A stretch of 64,000 nucleotides of DNA from Pseudomonas sp. PDM15 (GTDB taxonomy: Bacteria > Pseudomonadota > Gammaproteobacteria > Pseudomonadales > Pseudomonadaceae), in the NCBI RefSeq assembly GCF_014851565.1, contig NZ_JACVAA010000008.1:1-64000 (forward strand), read 5' to 3'. A program made the position numbers and the translations under genes. The notes under the pieces were generated by a model. It was not told where the DNA came from and did not search any database. It was given only the letters and a program-made list of their open reading frames with translations. Shown here piece by piece: positions 50,653 to 58,504 of this stretch. The first letter of the stretch is position 1; each line of letters starts with the position of its first letter.

Positions 50653-50681
50653 TTGACATTGTCCATGGGCGTGGATTTATG
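50653..50681 (+). promoter_or_regulatory. Candidate promoter of the island regulator
   Basis: A perfect TTGACA (50653-50658), a 17 bp spacer and TTTATG (50676-50681) precede the regulator start by about 25 bp. Because of this match, an upstream TTG reading of the gene from 50653 is rejected. Confidence 0.6.
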
Positions 50682-50706
50682 GCAGTGCTCCATATCGGAT
50701 TTTTTA

Positions 50707-50979
50707 ATGTCGGAAGGAATGGCCGAGCGGGCCCACCAGCTGCTGAACCAAACCAGCCTCAAGGAGCTGGCTGAGGTGAACAGCAAGGACTACGTCCGCT
50801 GGCAGAGCATCAAAAGAGGCAAGGCCCGGATCGGGGCAGAGGAGGTAGAGGTGCTAGGGAAGAGATATCCCCAGTACCGCTGGTGGCTCATGGCCGGGGA
50901 AGTCATGCCCGACAAAGGCCAGTTCAGCCCGGATTACGATCAGGCCCATTCAAACTTGCCCAATCAAAACGCGGGATAG
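50707..50979 (+). CDS. Small DNA-binding-type regulator of the island
   Basis: From ATG 50707 (or 50719, which has GGAAGGA directly before it) the product has about 86-90 residues: ERAHQLLNQTSLKELAEVNS, then KDYVRWQSIKRGKARIGAEE and YPQYRWWLMAGEV. The order of helices resembles a phage-repressor-like helix-turn-helix found in Pseudomonas islands, though a canonical XRE motif is not obvious. Its last 27 codons plus about 45 bp of trailer recur at 52088-52213. It probably controls the cargo genes behind it. Confidence 0.65.
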   Translation: MSEGMAERAHQLLNQTSLKELAEVNSKDYVRWQSIKRGKARIGAEEVEVLGKRYPQYRWWLMAGEVMPDKGQFSPDYDQAHSNLPNQNAG

Positions 50980-51026
50980 CGATTACCCAAGAAGTAGCTA
51001 TACGCTGGCATTCTCGAAGGAACGGA
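50896..51026 (+). repeat. Regulator-tail direct repeat, copy 1
   Basis: It covers the final 27 codons of the regulator (GEVMPDKGQFSPDYDQAHSN and the end LPNQNAG) and the following TAGCGATTACCCAAGAAGTAG, up to the cargo ribosome-binding site. It matches 52088-52213 at roughly four of five bases. Confidence 0.8.
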
Positions 51027-51030
51027 AAAA

Positions 51031-51981
51031 GTGGCGATCGCTGATTCGGCTATAAGTTACGCAAGTCCATTGAAGGACTTAATTACTTCTGCTCTTAGAA
51101 GATTAAGAAACATAAGCAGCTGGTCATTCCCAGCCAAACTAATCTTGACGGGGTTTGTCGGTGGCTTAGGCGGGACTGGCTTAGTTAGTTTCTTAAGTGA
51201 GTATGCAACATATTTTTATAGTCTAAGTAATGGTGTTCGCCCTCCCGCTGAAGGTGTGCCGTATCTCAAGGCGACGGTCACTCTAGGCAGCTTGTTTCTT
51301 CTGGTGAGTGGGGGGTTAATATTCCTAGTTACGACATTAATATTTAAACTCCTGATTTCAAATTTTTCATTAAATGAAAGGGTTCTGCGGCTTCTCGCTA
51401 CTAGAGGAAATAAGACCGTCTTAGATAGGGCTCGGAATATATTGGCTCAGCCGACTCTTGAGAGGCTGAGAGGATACACATGGAAAATGCTTGCCTTGGG
51501 GGCAATTGGCTCAGCTGCCCTTTTGTTCGTTCTTATGCGCTATCTTGCGCTTGGTGCAGTAGCGGCTGCTCTCGACGAAAATCTTAATCACTATGTGGCT
51601 AATATAATAAGTATAACCTTCTCAGTGGCGCTTGGACTGACCTTTATTGTTGCTGGTAGGCCTGCGTTGCTGTGGTGGCTTGCTGCGCTTGCAAGTCTTG
51701 TTAATGTTGTATTTTGGATGTTTGTTCTGTTTAATCCTAATTATCATGCGCAGATACTTAGGCATATTGGCTATGGTGGCGGTATTCCGATCGTGGTTGA
51801 GTTGAAAGAAGATGCCGGCGAGAGATTGATTGGTGTTAAATATTTGATTCTTAGAAGTAGCGCCTCTTTGATGCTGTATGACGAGGAGGTGAACAAGATA
51901 ATCGAGATACCAATTGACCGGGTTGCAAAGATTACCCATGACGCTGGTGGATTGTTTGATTTAAAAAGCAACCTTCCATGA
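51031..51981 (+). CDS. Island cargo 1: polytopic membrane protein
   Basis: The 316-residue product starts at GTG 51031, preceded by GAAGGAA. At least four hydrophobic segments are visible: AKLILTGFVGGLGGTGLVSF, VTLGSLFLLVSGGLIFLVTT, WKMLALGAIGSAALLFVLMR and LLWWLAALASLVNVVFWMFV. They are followed by a soluble C-terminal domain (LKEDAGERLIGVKYLILRSS). I recognise no family. The start is tightly linked to the regulator tail. A membrane-damaging or phage-sensing role would fit the island but is speculative. Confidence 0.65.
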   Translation: MAIADSAISYASPLKDLITSALRRLRNISSWSFPAKLILTGFVGGLGGTGLVSFLSEYATYFYSLSNGVRPPAEGVPYLKATVTLGSLFLLVSGGLIFLVTTLIFKLLISNFSLNERVLRLLATRGNKTVLDRARNILAQPTLERLRGYTWKMLALGAIGSAALLFVLMRYLALGAVAAALDENLNHYVANIISITFSVALGLTFIVAGRPALLWWLAALASLVNVVFWMFVLFNPNYHAQILRHIGYGGGIPIVVELKEDAGERLIGVKYLILRSSASLMLYDEEVNKIIEIPIDRVAKITHDAGGLFDLKSNLP

Positions 51982-52087
51982 GTGGGCGAGCCTGGCGCGG
52001 TGGACCACATCGATGGTTGCTTTGCCAGCCTCTGCAAATTAATGCTCTAAGAGATCAGCACTCAAGAGGTTGCAGCCCTCGTCTAGT

Positions 52088-52171
52088 GGCGAGGTGCATC
52101 CCGAGTGCGGCCAAACAAGCCCTGACTACGACGAAGCCAACTCAAACTTGCCCAATCAGACCGCGGGATAG
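52088..52171 (+). pseudogene. Remnant of a second regulator gene (C-terminal 27 codons)
   Basis: In frame up to TAG at 52169: GEVHPECGQTSPDYDEANSN then LPNQTAG. This aligns without gaps to the last 27 residues of the 50707-50979 regulator. The upstream codons of the gene are absent. The second cargo starts 65 bp further on. Confidence 0.8.
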
Positions 52172-52213
52172 CGATTACCAAGGAAGTAGCTAGGCGCTGG
52201 TATTCCCGAAGGA
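52088..52213 (+). repeat. Regulator-tail direct repeat, copy 2
   Basis: Partner of 50896-51026, 1,192 bp away. After the stop codon both copies continue with GCGATTACC...GAAGTAGCTA..CGCTGG.ATTC.CGAAGGA, placing the same leader in front of each cargo gene. Confidence 0.8.
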
Positions 52214-52236
52214 CGAGCGGCGAAAAGGACTGAAGC

Positions 52237-52605
52237 ATGCGAGTGGATGACGAGGGCGTTTACATTCGGCCAAGGCACAAGGAACGGAGCTCCTCCGAAT
52301 GGCTTGGCATCACCACCCTGGCAATCGTGCTGGGCACCTTTATCACTGATGGCACCCCGGTTCTGGCAGCAAATGCTTGGATGAACTATCAGCTTGAGCA
52401 GCTCCCGAGAGAGTTTCAGCGTGGCAGAGCTGAAAACGAGAGGAGTGCTGAGCTCCGCCAGCAAGCATTCGAAAATCAGCAGCTCGAGAAGCGATTACAG
52501 TCACACGAGTGCCGATTCTGGCAGGAGGAATACAGCAATAATCCAACGGAAAAAGCGAAGTGCGGAAGACACAAGGCTGAGCTTAAATGCAAATTACTCA
52601 ATTGA
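52237..52605 (+). CDS. Island cargo 2a: small membrane-anchored helical protein
   Basis: The 122-residue protein starts at ATG 52237 with AAAGGA upstream. A hydrophobic segment (WLGITTLAIVLGTFITDGTP) near residues 22-41 is followed by a charged, probably coiled-coil stretch (LREFQ-type heptads in QLPREFQRGRAENERSAELR, QQLEKRLQSHE) and a lysine-rich end with three cysteines. Unknown family. Confidence 0.55.
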   Translation: MRVDDEGVYIRPRHKERSSSEWLGITTLAIVLGTFITDGTPVLAANAWMNYQLEQLPREFQRGRAENERSAELRQQAFENQQLEKRLQSHECRFWQEEYSNNPTEKAKCGRHKAELKCKLLN

Positions 52606-52671
52606 AAAGGTGCATTTTTAGTCTCTGGTTTATTCTTCTAACAAAAATCAAGGGAAGTGCGTCGGATATGA

Positions 52672-53673
52672 GTGATTCGAAAAAAAGTGTGGGTTATATC
52701 TTACGGTCAGCTAGGTTTGATTGTTGCTGTCTTTGCTGTTGGCGTAATTGTCGCTCTTTTGCTAGTTGGGGGTAACGCTAAGCCGCCTACCACTTTTACT
52801 ACTACAGAACTAATTGGCTTTGCTCTTTCCGTTGTCCTTTCGGGTGCATCGATTGTGCTCGCTATTGCGGCTATTGGTTTAGGGCGTTTTTCGGAGCAGG
52901 CCATCATTCAACGTAGCGATGAAAGCATTAGGCTGCAGAATGAGGTGTTTGCCAAGACAACTGAGGCTCTGCAGAGAATCGAGTCCTCAACTGGCGTCAC
53001 AGAGAAACGAATTGAAGACATTATTTCTGGTCGAGTCGGTGATTTGTCTCACACGATTGCAGAAATAGCAGCTAAAGGCTCTGGGAAAGGTGAGAAGGCA
53101 AGGGAAGATCTAGAGCGAGAGATCAAGGATTCAATTCTTAAATCATTGCATGCAGAAGGGATTAATGCGGCAACTGAAAGTCGCACAAAAATTCGAGAGA
53201 GAGAGCGTGAGAGAGAGAAAGAGCGTCTTGAGGAGAAGAAGAAAGAGCAAAAACGCTATCAGGACTTTCACGATAGAGTAATGTTGTGCTTGGCAAATAA
53301 AGACGATTTTAAGATACATAAAGCTCCAGCGCATGGAACTGTTACAGCCTCTGGCGAAGAGTTATTTGACGCAATTTTCAGAAAGGATAATTTGAAAATT
53401 GGAGCATTGACTTTTAGAGATGATGCTGATGAGCATGTGGTTAAATTAGGTTTAACGAACGGGCTAAGTGAGCTGCGAAAGGGTGTTGTTGACTTAATAT
53501 TGCTTGCGATGGAGAAGCCGCAGTCTGATGCCGTAAAGGCAGTGAATGAGGCAAAGGCCTTGGTGGCCCCAGAGTACAAAGAGAGATTTTGCTTCGTTGC
53601 TTGCGGAGATGAGCCTGAAGCTTTCCTTAATGCAATAGATATTAGTGCGGACAAAATTGAGCTAAAGCTCTGA
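52672..53673 (+). CDS. Island cargo 2b: two-helix membrane protein with coiled coil
   Basis: The frame starts at GTG 52672 and gives 333 residues. Two membrane helices (QLGLIVAVFAVGVIVALLLV, IGFALSVVLSGASIVLAIAA) precede a long charged coiled coil (residues about 80-200, including TKIREREREREKERLEEKKK). A soluble C-terminal domain (DGASGEELFDAIF-like region, then YKERFCFVACGDEPEAFLNA) follows. A nearby ATG at 52668 (MSDSKK) would join this frame if the run of seven A at 52680-52686 were six, so the start may be affected by a homopolymer error or variation. Family unknown. Confidence 0.55.
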   Translation: MIRKKVWVISYGQLGLIVAVFAVGVIVALLLVGGNAKPPTTFTTTELIGFALSVVLSGASIVLAIAAIGLGRFSEQAIIQRSDESIRLQNEVFAKTTEALQRIESSTGVTEKRIEDIISGRVGDLSHTIAEIAAKGSGKGEKAREDLEREIKDSILKSLHAEGINAATESRTKIREREREREKERLEEKKKEQKRYQDFHDRVMLCLANKDDFKIHKAPAHGTVTASGEELFDAIFRKDNLKIGALTFRDDADEHVVKLGLTNGLSELRKGVVDLILLAMEKPQSDAVKAVNEAKALVAPEYKERFCFVACGDEPEAFLNAIDISADKIELKL

Positions 53674-53837
53674 CGGCGAAACTGGGATGTGGTGTCGAAA
53701 CTACTGTGCCGGATGGCAATAAACCGAGCCGCAGCGAACAAGCGAAGCCCCGGAAAAGACCGTAGATCGAGACGGTAAATGCCTGCAAAGCCCCAGTCAG
53801 AATGAGCAAGTTTTCAACGAATTGGCACGGCAAAACA

Positions 53838-53912
53838 GGGTTCGAATCCTACCTTCACCGCCAGACCCTGAAGAGCCCCGAGAGCGAAGTTCTCGGGGCT
53901 TTTTGCTTTTCG
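53838..53912 (+). repeat. Right attachment repeat (attR)
   Basis: 75 bp copy of 50301-50376, with GAATCCTACC instead of GAATCCCACC and CTGAAG instead of CTAAAG. It includes a second copy of the tRNA terminator hairpin. The 5' half of the tRNA is absent here, so it is not a functional tRNA. Confidence 0.85.
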
Positions 53913-53979
53913 AGGGTTGTCTTGGCTGGATGCGTGGCTAGCAAAGCCGCGCGGCTGCGCACTAATCCGACGCGACTCT

Positions 53980-54195
53980 TTAGGCCCGCTTTGGCTCTTC
54001 GAGCGGCAGGCTTTCACGCAGCAGGCGCAGCTCGGCAGCGTCCTGGTTCAGGCGGTGGATGACGTTGAACAGTTGCTGTTTGAGCAACTCGTCGCTCATG
54101 CGTTCGGCGGCGCGCATCACGGCCAGGGCGGCGTCCTCGTTGTGGGAGGCGATGACATCGATGGTCTTGCGGGTTGTACGGGCCGTGCGGGACAA
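53980..54195 (-). CDS. Hypothetical helical protein, 71 residues
   Basis: The product reads SRTARTTRKTIDVIASHNED, then AALAVMRAAERMSDELLKQQ and DAAELRLLRESLPLEEPKRA, and is helical throughout. AGTGAAAGGTGA is upstream. No family is recognised. It lies just outside the island and is probably the original neighbour of tRNA-Ser. Confidence 0.6.
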   Translation of the reverse strand: MSRTARTTRKTIDVIASHNEDAALAVMRAAERMSDELLKQQLFNVIHRLNQDAAELRLLRESLPLEEPKRA

Positions 54196-54318
54196 GATGG
54201 TTCACCTTTCACTGAGGAGCCTGAAAGCTAGACCATCGATATTTCCCTTTTGTTTCGGCAACTTGCGGTCAGATGAATTCGCTGTGAATTGCATCGCCGG
54301 CGCCGCGCTGTGACAGCC

Positions 54319-55203
54319 TCAGCGGCTGGATAGAAAGGTCACCAACTGCCGCGCGTGCGATGACAGCGACTCCCAGTCCCGGATACAGATGCGCAACTCC
54401 CGCGTCGCCCAGGCGTCCTCCAGCGCGACGATACGCACCGGCAGCTCCTGGACGAAGCGTGCGGCGGCCGCCTCGGGCAGCAGGGCGATGCCGACGCGCT
54501 GGGCTACCAGCTGGGCGATGGCGTCGAAGCTCGGGGCGCGTACTCGCACCTTCAGCGGCATGGCGTACTTGGTCGCCATCTCTTCGATGAAGCGTTGCAT
54601 GGCTCGCTCGGCGGGCAGGCAGACGAAGGCGAAGCCGAGCGCATTGCGCAGCTGGGTCACCTGATGGCCGGCCAACGCATGGTCGTGGGGTACCAGCATC
54701 ACCAGTTTGTCGTCACGGAAGGGCAGGGAGAGCAGCCCGCCGGTAGACAGGTTGCCGTCGTAGACGCCGATCTCGCTTTCGCCCGACTGCACGGCGCTCA
54801 GTACCTCACTGCTCTTCTGCTCCACCAGTTGCAGGTCCACTTCCGGGTAGTCGGCGAGGAAGGGGCCGAGGGTGGCGGGCAGGAAGGTGCTGTTCGCCAC
54901 CGTGGTGGCCGATAGGCGCAGGGCGATGCGGCGTTCGCCGGAGAGCTCCTTGAGCGTTTCCTTGAGTTTCTCCGCTTCGCTGAGAACGCTGCGCGCGCCC
55001 TCCAGGATCAGTCGGCCTGCCGGAGTGAGGCGCATGCCGTCGGCCTTGCGGGTGAACAGCGTCAGGCCGCAGCGTTGCTCGAACAGGCGCAGGCGGGTGC
55101 TCGCCGCGGACACAGCGACCGGCACTGCGGCGGCGGCCTTGCTCAAGCTGCCAGTGGCGGCAATGCCCGCCAGCAGGCGCAGGTCGGCCAGATCGAAATG
55201 CAC
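54319..55203 (-). CDS. LysR family regulator (divergent from EamA transporter)
   Basis: The 294-residue protein has the N-terminal winged helix (LADLRLLAGIAATGSLSKAA, then AAAVPVAVSAASTRLRLFEQ) and the periplasmic-binding-type effector domain (LRLSATTVANSTFLPATLGP). It diverges from an EamA-type transporter across 99 bp containing CTTCG/CGAAG inverted elements, so it probably regulates that gene in response to a small metabolite. Confidence 0.92.
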   Translation of the reverse strand: MHFDLADLRLLAGIAATGSLSKAAAAVPVAVSAASTRLRLFEQRCGLTLFTRKADGMRLTPAGRLILEGARSVLSEAEKLKETLKELSGERRIALRLSATTVANSTFLPATLGPFLADYPEVDLQLVEQKSSEVLSAVQSGESEIGVYDGNLSTGGLLSLPFRDDKLVMLVPHDHALAGHQVTQLRNALGFAFVCLPAERAMQRFIEEMATKYAMPLKVRVRAPSFDAIAQLVAQRVGIALLPEAAAARFVQELPVRIVALEDAWATRELRICIRDWESLSSHARQLVTFLSSR

Positions 55204-55302
55204 AGGCTTTCTCCTTTATAGAAAGCTTCGTTCGTTAAAAAGCGATTCTAGCGAAGTGGCGTTATCTTCAGAATAAGGCTTCGCTCAGCCGTCTGGATTG
55301 TC

Positions 55303-56241
55303 ATGAACGCCCTGTATTCCCTTTATCGGCGAGCTCTGAACGACGGGCGCCTGTTCGCGGTACTGTCCGCGGCCGGCTTCAGCCTCAAGGCCATTTTCGT
55401 CAAGCTTGCTTATGCGGCAGGGCCGGTGGATGCCATCACCCTGCTGACGTTGCGCATGGCCCTCGCTCTGCCGCTGTTCGTCTGGCTGGTGTGGTTGAGC
55501 CGGGGGCAGGCGAGCGCGCCGCTGGGTGGTGTGGATGTACTACGCATTTTGCTGCTCGGCATGCTCGGTTATTACCTGTCGAGCCTGTTCGATTTCTATG
55601 GGCTGGAATACATCAGTGCCGGGCTCGAGCGGCTGATCCTGTTCTCCTACCCGACCCTGGTGCTGCTGCTCCATGCCGTCGCCACGCGCCAGCGGCCCAG
55701 CCGGCAGATGCTGCTGGCCATGGGCATCTGCTACTGCGGATTGGCGGTGGCCTTCTTCCATGATGTGAGCGCGGTGGGCGCCGGCGAGCAGGTGATGCTG
55801 GGCGCGGCCTGGGTGTTTGCCAGCGCCGTGACCTACGCCCTGTATTACTTCGGCACTGGCGTCATGGTGCAACGCCTCGGCTCCATGCGCCTGGCCGGGC
55901 TGGCCGGCGGCGCCTCGGCGCTGATGGTGCTGGCGCACTACGCGGTGACCGGCGATACGGCGCAGCTGGCGGGCCTGTCCGGGGATATCTGGCTGTATGC
56001 GGCGCTGATGGCGGTGCTGTCCACTGCCTTGCCGATTTACTGGATGGCCCTGGCCGTGCAGCGCATGGGCGCGGCGCATACGGCGGCCATTGGCAACCTG
56101 GGGCCAGTGTTGACGATCTTCGCTTCTTGGCTGGTGCTGAGCGAATCGATATCGCTGTATCAGGTGGTGGGGCTCGCGTTGGTGCTGTTCGGCGTGGCGC
56201 GGCTGAAACCGGCTCGGCCAGCCGAGGTGAAACCGGCCTGA
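55303..56241 (+). CDS. EamA/DMT-family transporter
   Basis: The 312-residue protein has ten hydrophobic helices arranged as two EamA repeats; examples are DAITLLTLRMALALPLFVWL, ERLILFSYPTLVLLLHAVAT and YAALMAVLSTALPIYWMALA. Drug/metabolite transporters of this family export amino acids, nucleosides or unknown metabolites. The divergent LysR gene is its likely regulator. Confidence 0.92.
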   Translation: MNALYSLYRRALNDGRLFAVLSAAGFSLKAIFVKLAYAAGPVDAITLLTLRMALALPLFVWLVWLSRGQASAPLGGVDVLRILLLGMLGYYLSSLFDFYGLEYISAGLERLILFSYPTLVLLLHAVATRQRPSRQMLLAMGICYCGLAVAFFHDVSAVGAGEQVMLGAAWVFASAVTYALYYFGTGVMVQRLGSMRLAGLAGGASALMVLAHYAVTGDTAQLAGLSGDIWLYAALMAVLSTALPIYWMALAVQRMGAAHTAAIGNLGPVLTIFASWLVLSESISLYQVVGLALVLFGVARLKPARPAEVKPA

Positions 56242-56331
56242 GGAGCCTGGTCTGCCGCTGCGGTGAAATAGAGCGAACTCAAAGCGACCTGCACCCTCTC
56301 AGTCTTATTAGCAATTGAGAGGAGAGACGAG

Positions 56332-56577
56332 ATGGGATTGCTGACACTGTGGGGCAGGCGTGATTCGCCGAACGATGCACGCGGCCTGCCGGGCTATCCG
56401 GGGCGGGAAAGCAGCCTGAGCGAGAGCGAGGTGCAGCGCGAGCTGGGCTTCGATCCCGACTCGCCGGACCTGGGCGATCCGCAAATCGACCCGCCATGGC
56501 CGGCGCGGATTCCGGAGTGGAGTGGCGCCGCGGTCAAGCGCGCGCCGGGCGAGCAGTACCCGCCCTATGGCGGATAG
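56332..56577 (+). CDS. Hypothetical proline-rich protein, 81 residues
   Basis: The frame starts after GAGGAGAGACGAG, a strong ribosome-binding site. It encodes MGLLTLWGRRDSPNDARGLP, later SEVQRELGFDPDSPDLGDPQ and ends GEQYPPYGG. Many prolines and aspartates suggest a disordered protein. It has no signal peptide. Function unknown. Confidence 0.6.
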   Translation: MGLLTLWGRRDSPNDARGLPGYPGRESSLSESEVQRELGFDPDSPDLGDPQIDPPWPARIPEWSGAAVKRAPGEQYPPYGG

Positions 56578-56622
56578 CCGCTCGACCTTTGCGCGGGCCG
56601 GCAATCGGCCACGTGCAGACTT

Positions 56623-57465
56623 TTATTTCAGGCGCTCCAGCAGCGCCTGACCGACCTGTAGGGCGGACGCCGGGTTCTGCCCGGTGATCAGCTCGCGGTC
56701 GATCACCATGTTGGCGGCCCAGGGCGAGCTGTTGCTGCTGTAGCTGCCGCCAGCCTGTTGTAGGGCCGTCTGCGGATAGAACTTCATCTCGCCGCCCTTC
56801 AGCGCCGGCTTGGCCTGCTCCTCTTCCTGATTGCTGATCACGGTCATCCGGTAGCCCGCGTAAATCCAGTCCTGGCCGGCCTTGGCGGAATTGTCGCGTT
56901 CCAGGGCCTGTACGTAGCGCTGCGCATCCGGCAGGGCGGAGAGCAGGGCGATGGGACCGTGGCAGACCAGCGCAGTGGTCTTGGCCTCGGCGTGGAAGGC
57001 GCGCAACAGCGTGCCCAGTTGCGGGCTCTGCAGCAGGTCCTGCATCGGCGCATGGCCGCCGGGCACGTACAGGGCGTCGAAGTGCTGGTAGCCGATCTGC
57101 TCGACGCGGGCCAGGCTGATCACCGGCGAGCGGTTGGCATCGGTCAGCTTTAGTTTGCTCAGCAGCGCCTTGTGCTCGGCCAGGCTGGCGGCGTCGCCAC
57201 CGAAGTGCTGGGCAGTGTCCGATGTCACGTCCATGGTTGGCGCCAGGCCGCTGGGGGTGGCGAAGGTCAGGCTGTGGCCGGCGTCCAGCAGCAACTTGGT
57301 CGGCTGCATCAGTTCGTTGAGGTAGAAGCCGGTCGGGTAGACCTTGCCGTCCTTGAGGTCCAGGTGGTCGGCATCGGACAGCACGACCAGCACATTGGCC
57401 GCCTGGGCGCCGAGGCTGGCTGCCAGCAGGCCGCTGGCAAGGATGGTCTTGGCGAAGGTATGCAT
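56623..57465 (-). CDS. Exported DJ-1/PfpI family protein
   Basis: The 280-residue protein has a signal peptide (KTILASGLLAASLGAQA) and a class I GATase-like/DJ-1 fold: LVVLSDADHLDLKDGKVYPT, YQHFDALYVPGGHAPMQDLL with the GGH pair, and TALVCHGPIALLSAL with the nucleophile cysteine at the elbow. Related proteins are Hsp31-like glyoxalases or chaperones; this one is secreted. It diverges from the LysR gene at 57566. Confidence 0.85.
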   Translation of the reverse strand: MHTFAKTILASGLLAASLGAQAANVLVVLSDADHLDLKDGKVYPTGFYLNELMQPTKLLLDAGHSLTFATPSGLAPTMDVTSDTAQHFGGDAASLAEHKALLSKLKLTDANRSPVISLARVEQIGYQHFDALYVPGGHAPMQDLLQSPQLGTLLRAFHAEAKTTALVCHGPIALLSALPDAQRYVQALERDNSAKAGQDWIYAGYRMTVISNQEEEQAKPALKGGEMKFYPQTALQQAGGSYSSNSSPWAANMVIDRELITGQNPASALQVGQALLERLK

Positions 57466-57565
57466 GTTTCTGCTCCGTTGGGCGCTGGGATGTGCGCACT
57501 GTATTGCTGCCAGGTGCGGCGATAAACTCGCTTTCAGGGAAATGATCTGTTCTCTGGAGGCAAAA

Positions 57566-58492
57566 ATGGCGCGGCGCTTTGATCACCTCGGCGATGTCGA
57601 GGCCTACCTCTGTGTGGTGGAGAGGGGCACCCTTAGCGCCGCCGCCGTGGCGCTCGGCACCACGCCCTCGGTGATCAGCCGCGCCATCGCCCGTCTCGAG
57701 CAGCGTCTGGGCACCCAGCTGCTGCGCCGCACCACCCGGCGCCTGAGCCTGACCGAGGACGGCCGGCTCTATCTGGAACAGACCCGCGCGGCCTTCGCCC
57801 TGATCGACGATGCCGAGCGCCGCATCCAGGGCGATGCCCATCAGGTCGGCGGCCTGGTGCGCCTGAGCGCGCCGACCACCTATGGCCACTTCCGGCTGCC
57901 GGCGCTGCTGGCCGGTTTCGCCCGGCAATACCCGCAGGTGCAGGTGGAGCTGAGCATCGCCAACCGCAATGTCGACCTGGTGGCCGAGGGTTACGACCTG
58001 GCGATTCGCCTCGGGCGCCTGCCGGACAGCGGCCTGGTCGGGCGCAAGCTGGAGGATGCGCGGCTGTGTCTGGTCGCGGCGCCGGAGTACCTGGCACGGG
58101 CGGGCACACCCGCGAGCCTCGACGAGCTGGCGCAACACGCCTGCCTGCCGTTCGTCATGCCCAGCAGCGGCAAGGTGGCGCCCTGGCTATTTCTAGACCA
58201 GGGCCGCGAGCTGGACTGGCAGCCCAAGGGCAAGGTGCTGGTCACCGACGATGTGCTGGGTACCGTGTCGCTGGCCGAGGCCGGACTGGGCGTCTGCCAG
58301 CTGTACGAGTTCATTCTGCGCGACAAGATCGACCAGGGCCGCCTGGTCCGTTTGCTGCCCGAACTGGAGGGGCGCAGCCGGCCGTTCTCGATCATCTATC
58401 CGCCGCATCGGCAGCTATCGCCGGCCTCGCGGGTGCTGATCGATTACCTGGTACGCGAGGCGCATGGCGTAACATCCGCGGCAGCAAACTGA
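57566..58492 (+). CDS. LysR family regulator (divergent from DJ-1-like gene)
   Basis: From ATG 57566 (CTGGAGG upstream) the product has 308 residues. It has a winged helix (VEAYLCVVERGTLSAAAVAL, then TTPSVISRAIARLEQRLGTQ) and a standard effector domain (SAPTTYGHFRLPALLAGFAR). It diverges from the exported DJ-1/PfpI-like gene across 100 bp, its likely target. Its stop is 12 bp before the earP start, but co-regulation with earP is not implied. Confidence 0.92.
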   Translation: MARRFDHLGDVEAYLCVVERGTLSAAAVALGTTPSVISRAIARLEQRLGTQLLRRTTRRLSLTEDGRLYLEQTRAAFALIDDAERRIQGDAHQVGGLVRLSAPTTYGHFRLPALLAGFARQYPQVQVELSIANRNVDLVAEGYDLAIRLGRLPDSGLVGRKLEDARLCLVAAPEYLARAGTPASLDELAQHACLPFVMPSSGKVAPWLFLDQGRELDWQPKGKVLVTDDVLGTVSLAEAGLGVCQLYEFILRDKIDQGRLVRLLPELEGRSRPFSIIYPPHRQLSPASRVLIDYLVREAHGVTSAAAN

Positions 58493-58504
58493 GTGGAGCG
58501 GTTC

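Larger units (their letters stand above)
50301..53912. mobile_element. 3.5 kb genomic island integrated in tRNA-Ser
   Basis: The interval between the 76/75 bp direct repeats is clearly A+T-richer than its surroundings and holds a small regulator, a duplicated regulator tail and three predicted membrane or coiled-coil proteins. No integrase, recombinase, replication or packaging gene is seen. It is therefore a non-autonomous or decayed element, mobilised if at all by an integrase supplied in trans. The pre-integration site would be an uninterrupted tRNA-Ser followed by its terminator and the minus-strand 71-residue gene at 53980. Confidence 0.8.

Noticed and set aside
50653..50706. Extended N-terminus of the island regulator from TTG 50653
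   Set aside because: The TTG is part of a good TTGACA promoter hexamer, and the extra residues are not regulator-like.
53803..53875. A second tRNA-Ser gene at the right end of the island
   Set aside because: Only the 3' T-arm/acceptor part is present; no D-arm or anticodon stem precedes it. It is the attachment repeat.
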